NCBI GenBank assembly: GCA_905235345.1
Contig: CAJOLO010000222.1
Span: 1-5,654 of the forward strand
DNA: 5,654 bases
Direction: 5' to 3'
From: an uncultured Lachnospiraceae bacterium
GTDB lineage: Bacteria; Bacillota; Clostridia; Lachnospirales; Lachnospiraceae
Shown here: positions 5,154 through 5,654 of the stretch, piece by piece
Layout of the letters: each line of letters begins with the position of its first letter
Position numbering within the stretch: position 1 is the stretch's first letter
Program-made: the position numbers and the translations under genes
The notes under the pieces: model-generated
What the model saw: the letters and a program-made list of their open reading frames with translations, nothing else
Databases searched by the model: none
What the model was told of the DNA's origin: nothing

Positions 5154-5654
5154 TCACATTCCCTGTACCGTATGCTTCTCAAGGTCTTCTTTAGAAAGCT
5201 TGGAGCTTAGTGCAGCAATAAAGAAAATAAGCAGTAACAGTATTACGGAGATCATCGAGCCGTTATGCCAGTCGTAAGAGCTGAAGTAGCTTCCGATAAG
5301 GCTTCCCATAATAAATGTGCTGTTATATACCATATCAAGCACAACATAGTTAGTCATAGCGGGCAGGAATACCATTGTCACTCCACTGATGATTCCCGGC
5401 ATCGACATCGGTATCACCAGCTTAAGCATGATCTGCCACGGCTTTGCTCCAAGGTCTGCCGCCGCCTCTAACACATTGTCATCCAGCTTCGACAAAGAAG
5501 TATATAACGGCATCACCATGAAGGGCATAAAATCATACGTCATACACAACACTGTATTGAAAAAAGGGTGAAATGCAAGATTACCCTCAAGAACGCTGAG
5601 CACTTCCTTGAGTGCCGTAATTCTAAGTGTAAAGTTGATCCACATCGGCATCAC
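5154..5654 (-). CDS. potB: Polyamine ABC transporter permease PotB, C-terminal part (cut by the window edge)
   Basis: The frame enters from the right edge and ends at 5154. The 166 visible residues correspond to roughly the last 60% of a PotB of about 280 residues. PMWINFTLRITAL at the start matches the internal P-x-W-x-N-x-L-x-R region of PotB, so the apparent GTG/ATG at the edge is internal and not a start. The EAA loop is clear: LEAAADLGAKPWQIMLKLVIPMSMPG (62-87 of the visible part), with E63, A64, A65, G69 and P82, contacting the PotA ATPase. Hydrophobic helices surround it, including FMPFMVMPLY and a last one at ISVILLLLIFFIAAL, before a short charged cytoplasmic tail. It forms the membrane channel together with PotC. 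The gene lies 243 bases upstream of potC; the palindromic element occupies half of that gap, which is wider than expected for a pot operon. Confidence 0.92.
   Translation of the reverse strand: MMPMWINFTLRITALKEVLSVLEGNLAFHPFFNTVLCMTYDFMPFMVMPLYTSLSKLDDNVLEAAADLGAKPWQIMLKLVIPMSMPGIISGVTMVFLPAMTNYVVLDMVYNSTFIMGSLIGSYFSSYDWHNGSMISVILLLLIFFIAALSSKLSKEDLEKHTVQGM

Noticed and set aside
1..5654. CRISPR array, tRNA or rRNA gene, integrase or transposase
   Set aside because: No regularly spaced repeats with unique spacers, no cloverleaf-like segment recognised, and no recombinase motifs in any frame longer than about 60 codons.

Overview
The window looks like chromosomal DNA of a low- to mid-GC Firmicute, most likely a Lachnospiraceae relative (Roseburia, Agathobacter or Butyrivibrio type). 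This rests on strong AGGAGG-type ribosome sites, a Gram-positive lipoprotein signal, a fused PotC-PotD polypeptide and a palindromic intergenic repeat. The genus is an inference. All convincing genes lie on the minus strand, so the biological order runs from high to low coordinates.

Right part (5654 to 2639): the end of a polyamine ABC transporter operon. It holds the C-terminal part of the permease PotB, then a 243-base gap containing a compact palindromic MITE-like element, then one long reading frame fusing the permease PotC to the lipoprotein substrate-binding protein PotD. The PotD frame stops early. The family's typical C-terminus continues in the +1 frame (2639-2881), so potCD is broken by a frameshift, or carries a sequence error or an unusual recoding event.

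Middle part (about 2638 to 2014): about 620 bases with no convincing gene but with much structure. It contains a near-consensus minus-strand promoter (2593-2621) directly behind potCD with no convincing gene after it, a hairpin at 2494-2522, a perfect bidirectional-type terminator (2260-2293), and a second good promoter (2038-2066) flanked by a repeated heptamer.

Left part (2004 to 131): a tight two-gene operon, an ABC-type AAA15/AAA21-like ATPase followed by an RloB/TOPRIM-like protein. This is the composition of AbiL-type (RloA/RloB-like) phage-defence systems. The cassette is visibly more AT-rich than the pot genes in sampled lines. At the left edge (80 to 1) the first 26 codons of a tRNA CCA-adding nucleotidyltransferase gene are visible.

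A 14-base exact direct repeat (111-124 and 2493-2506) brackets the defence cassette. One copy lies just before cca and the other lies just after the orphan promoter. A simple reading is that the defence cassette entered the 5' leader of cca and separated that gene from its promoter. This is an inference that needs comparison with relatives lacking the cassette.
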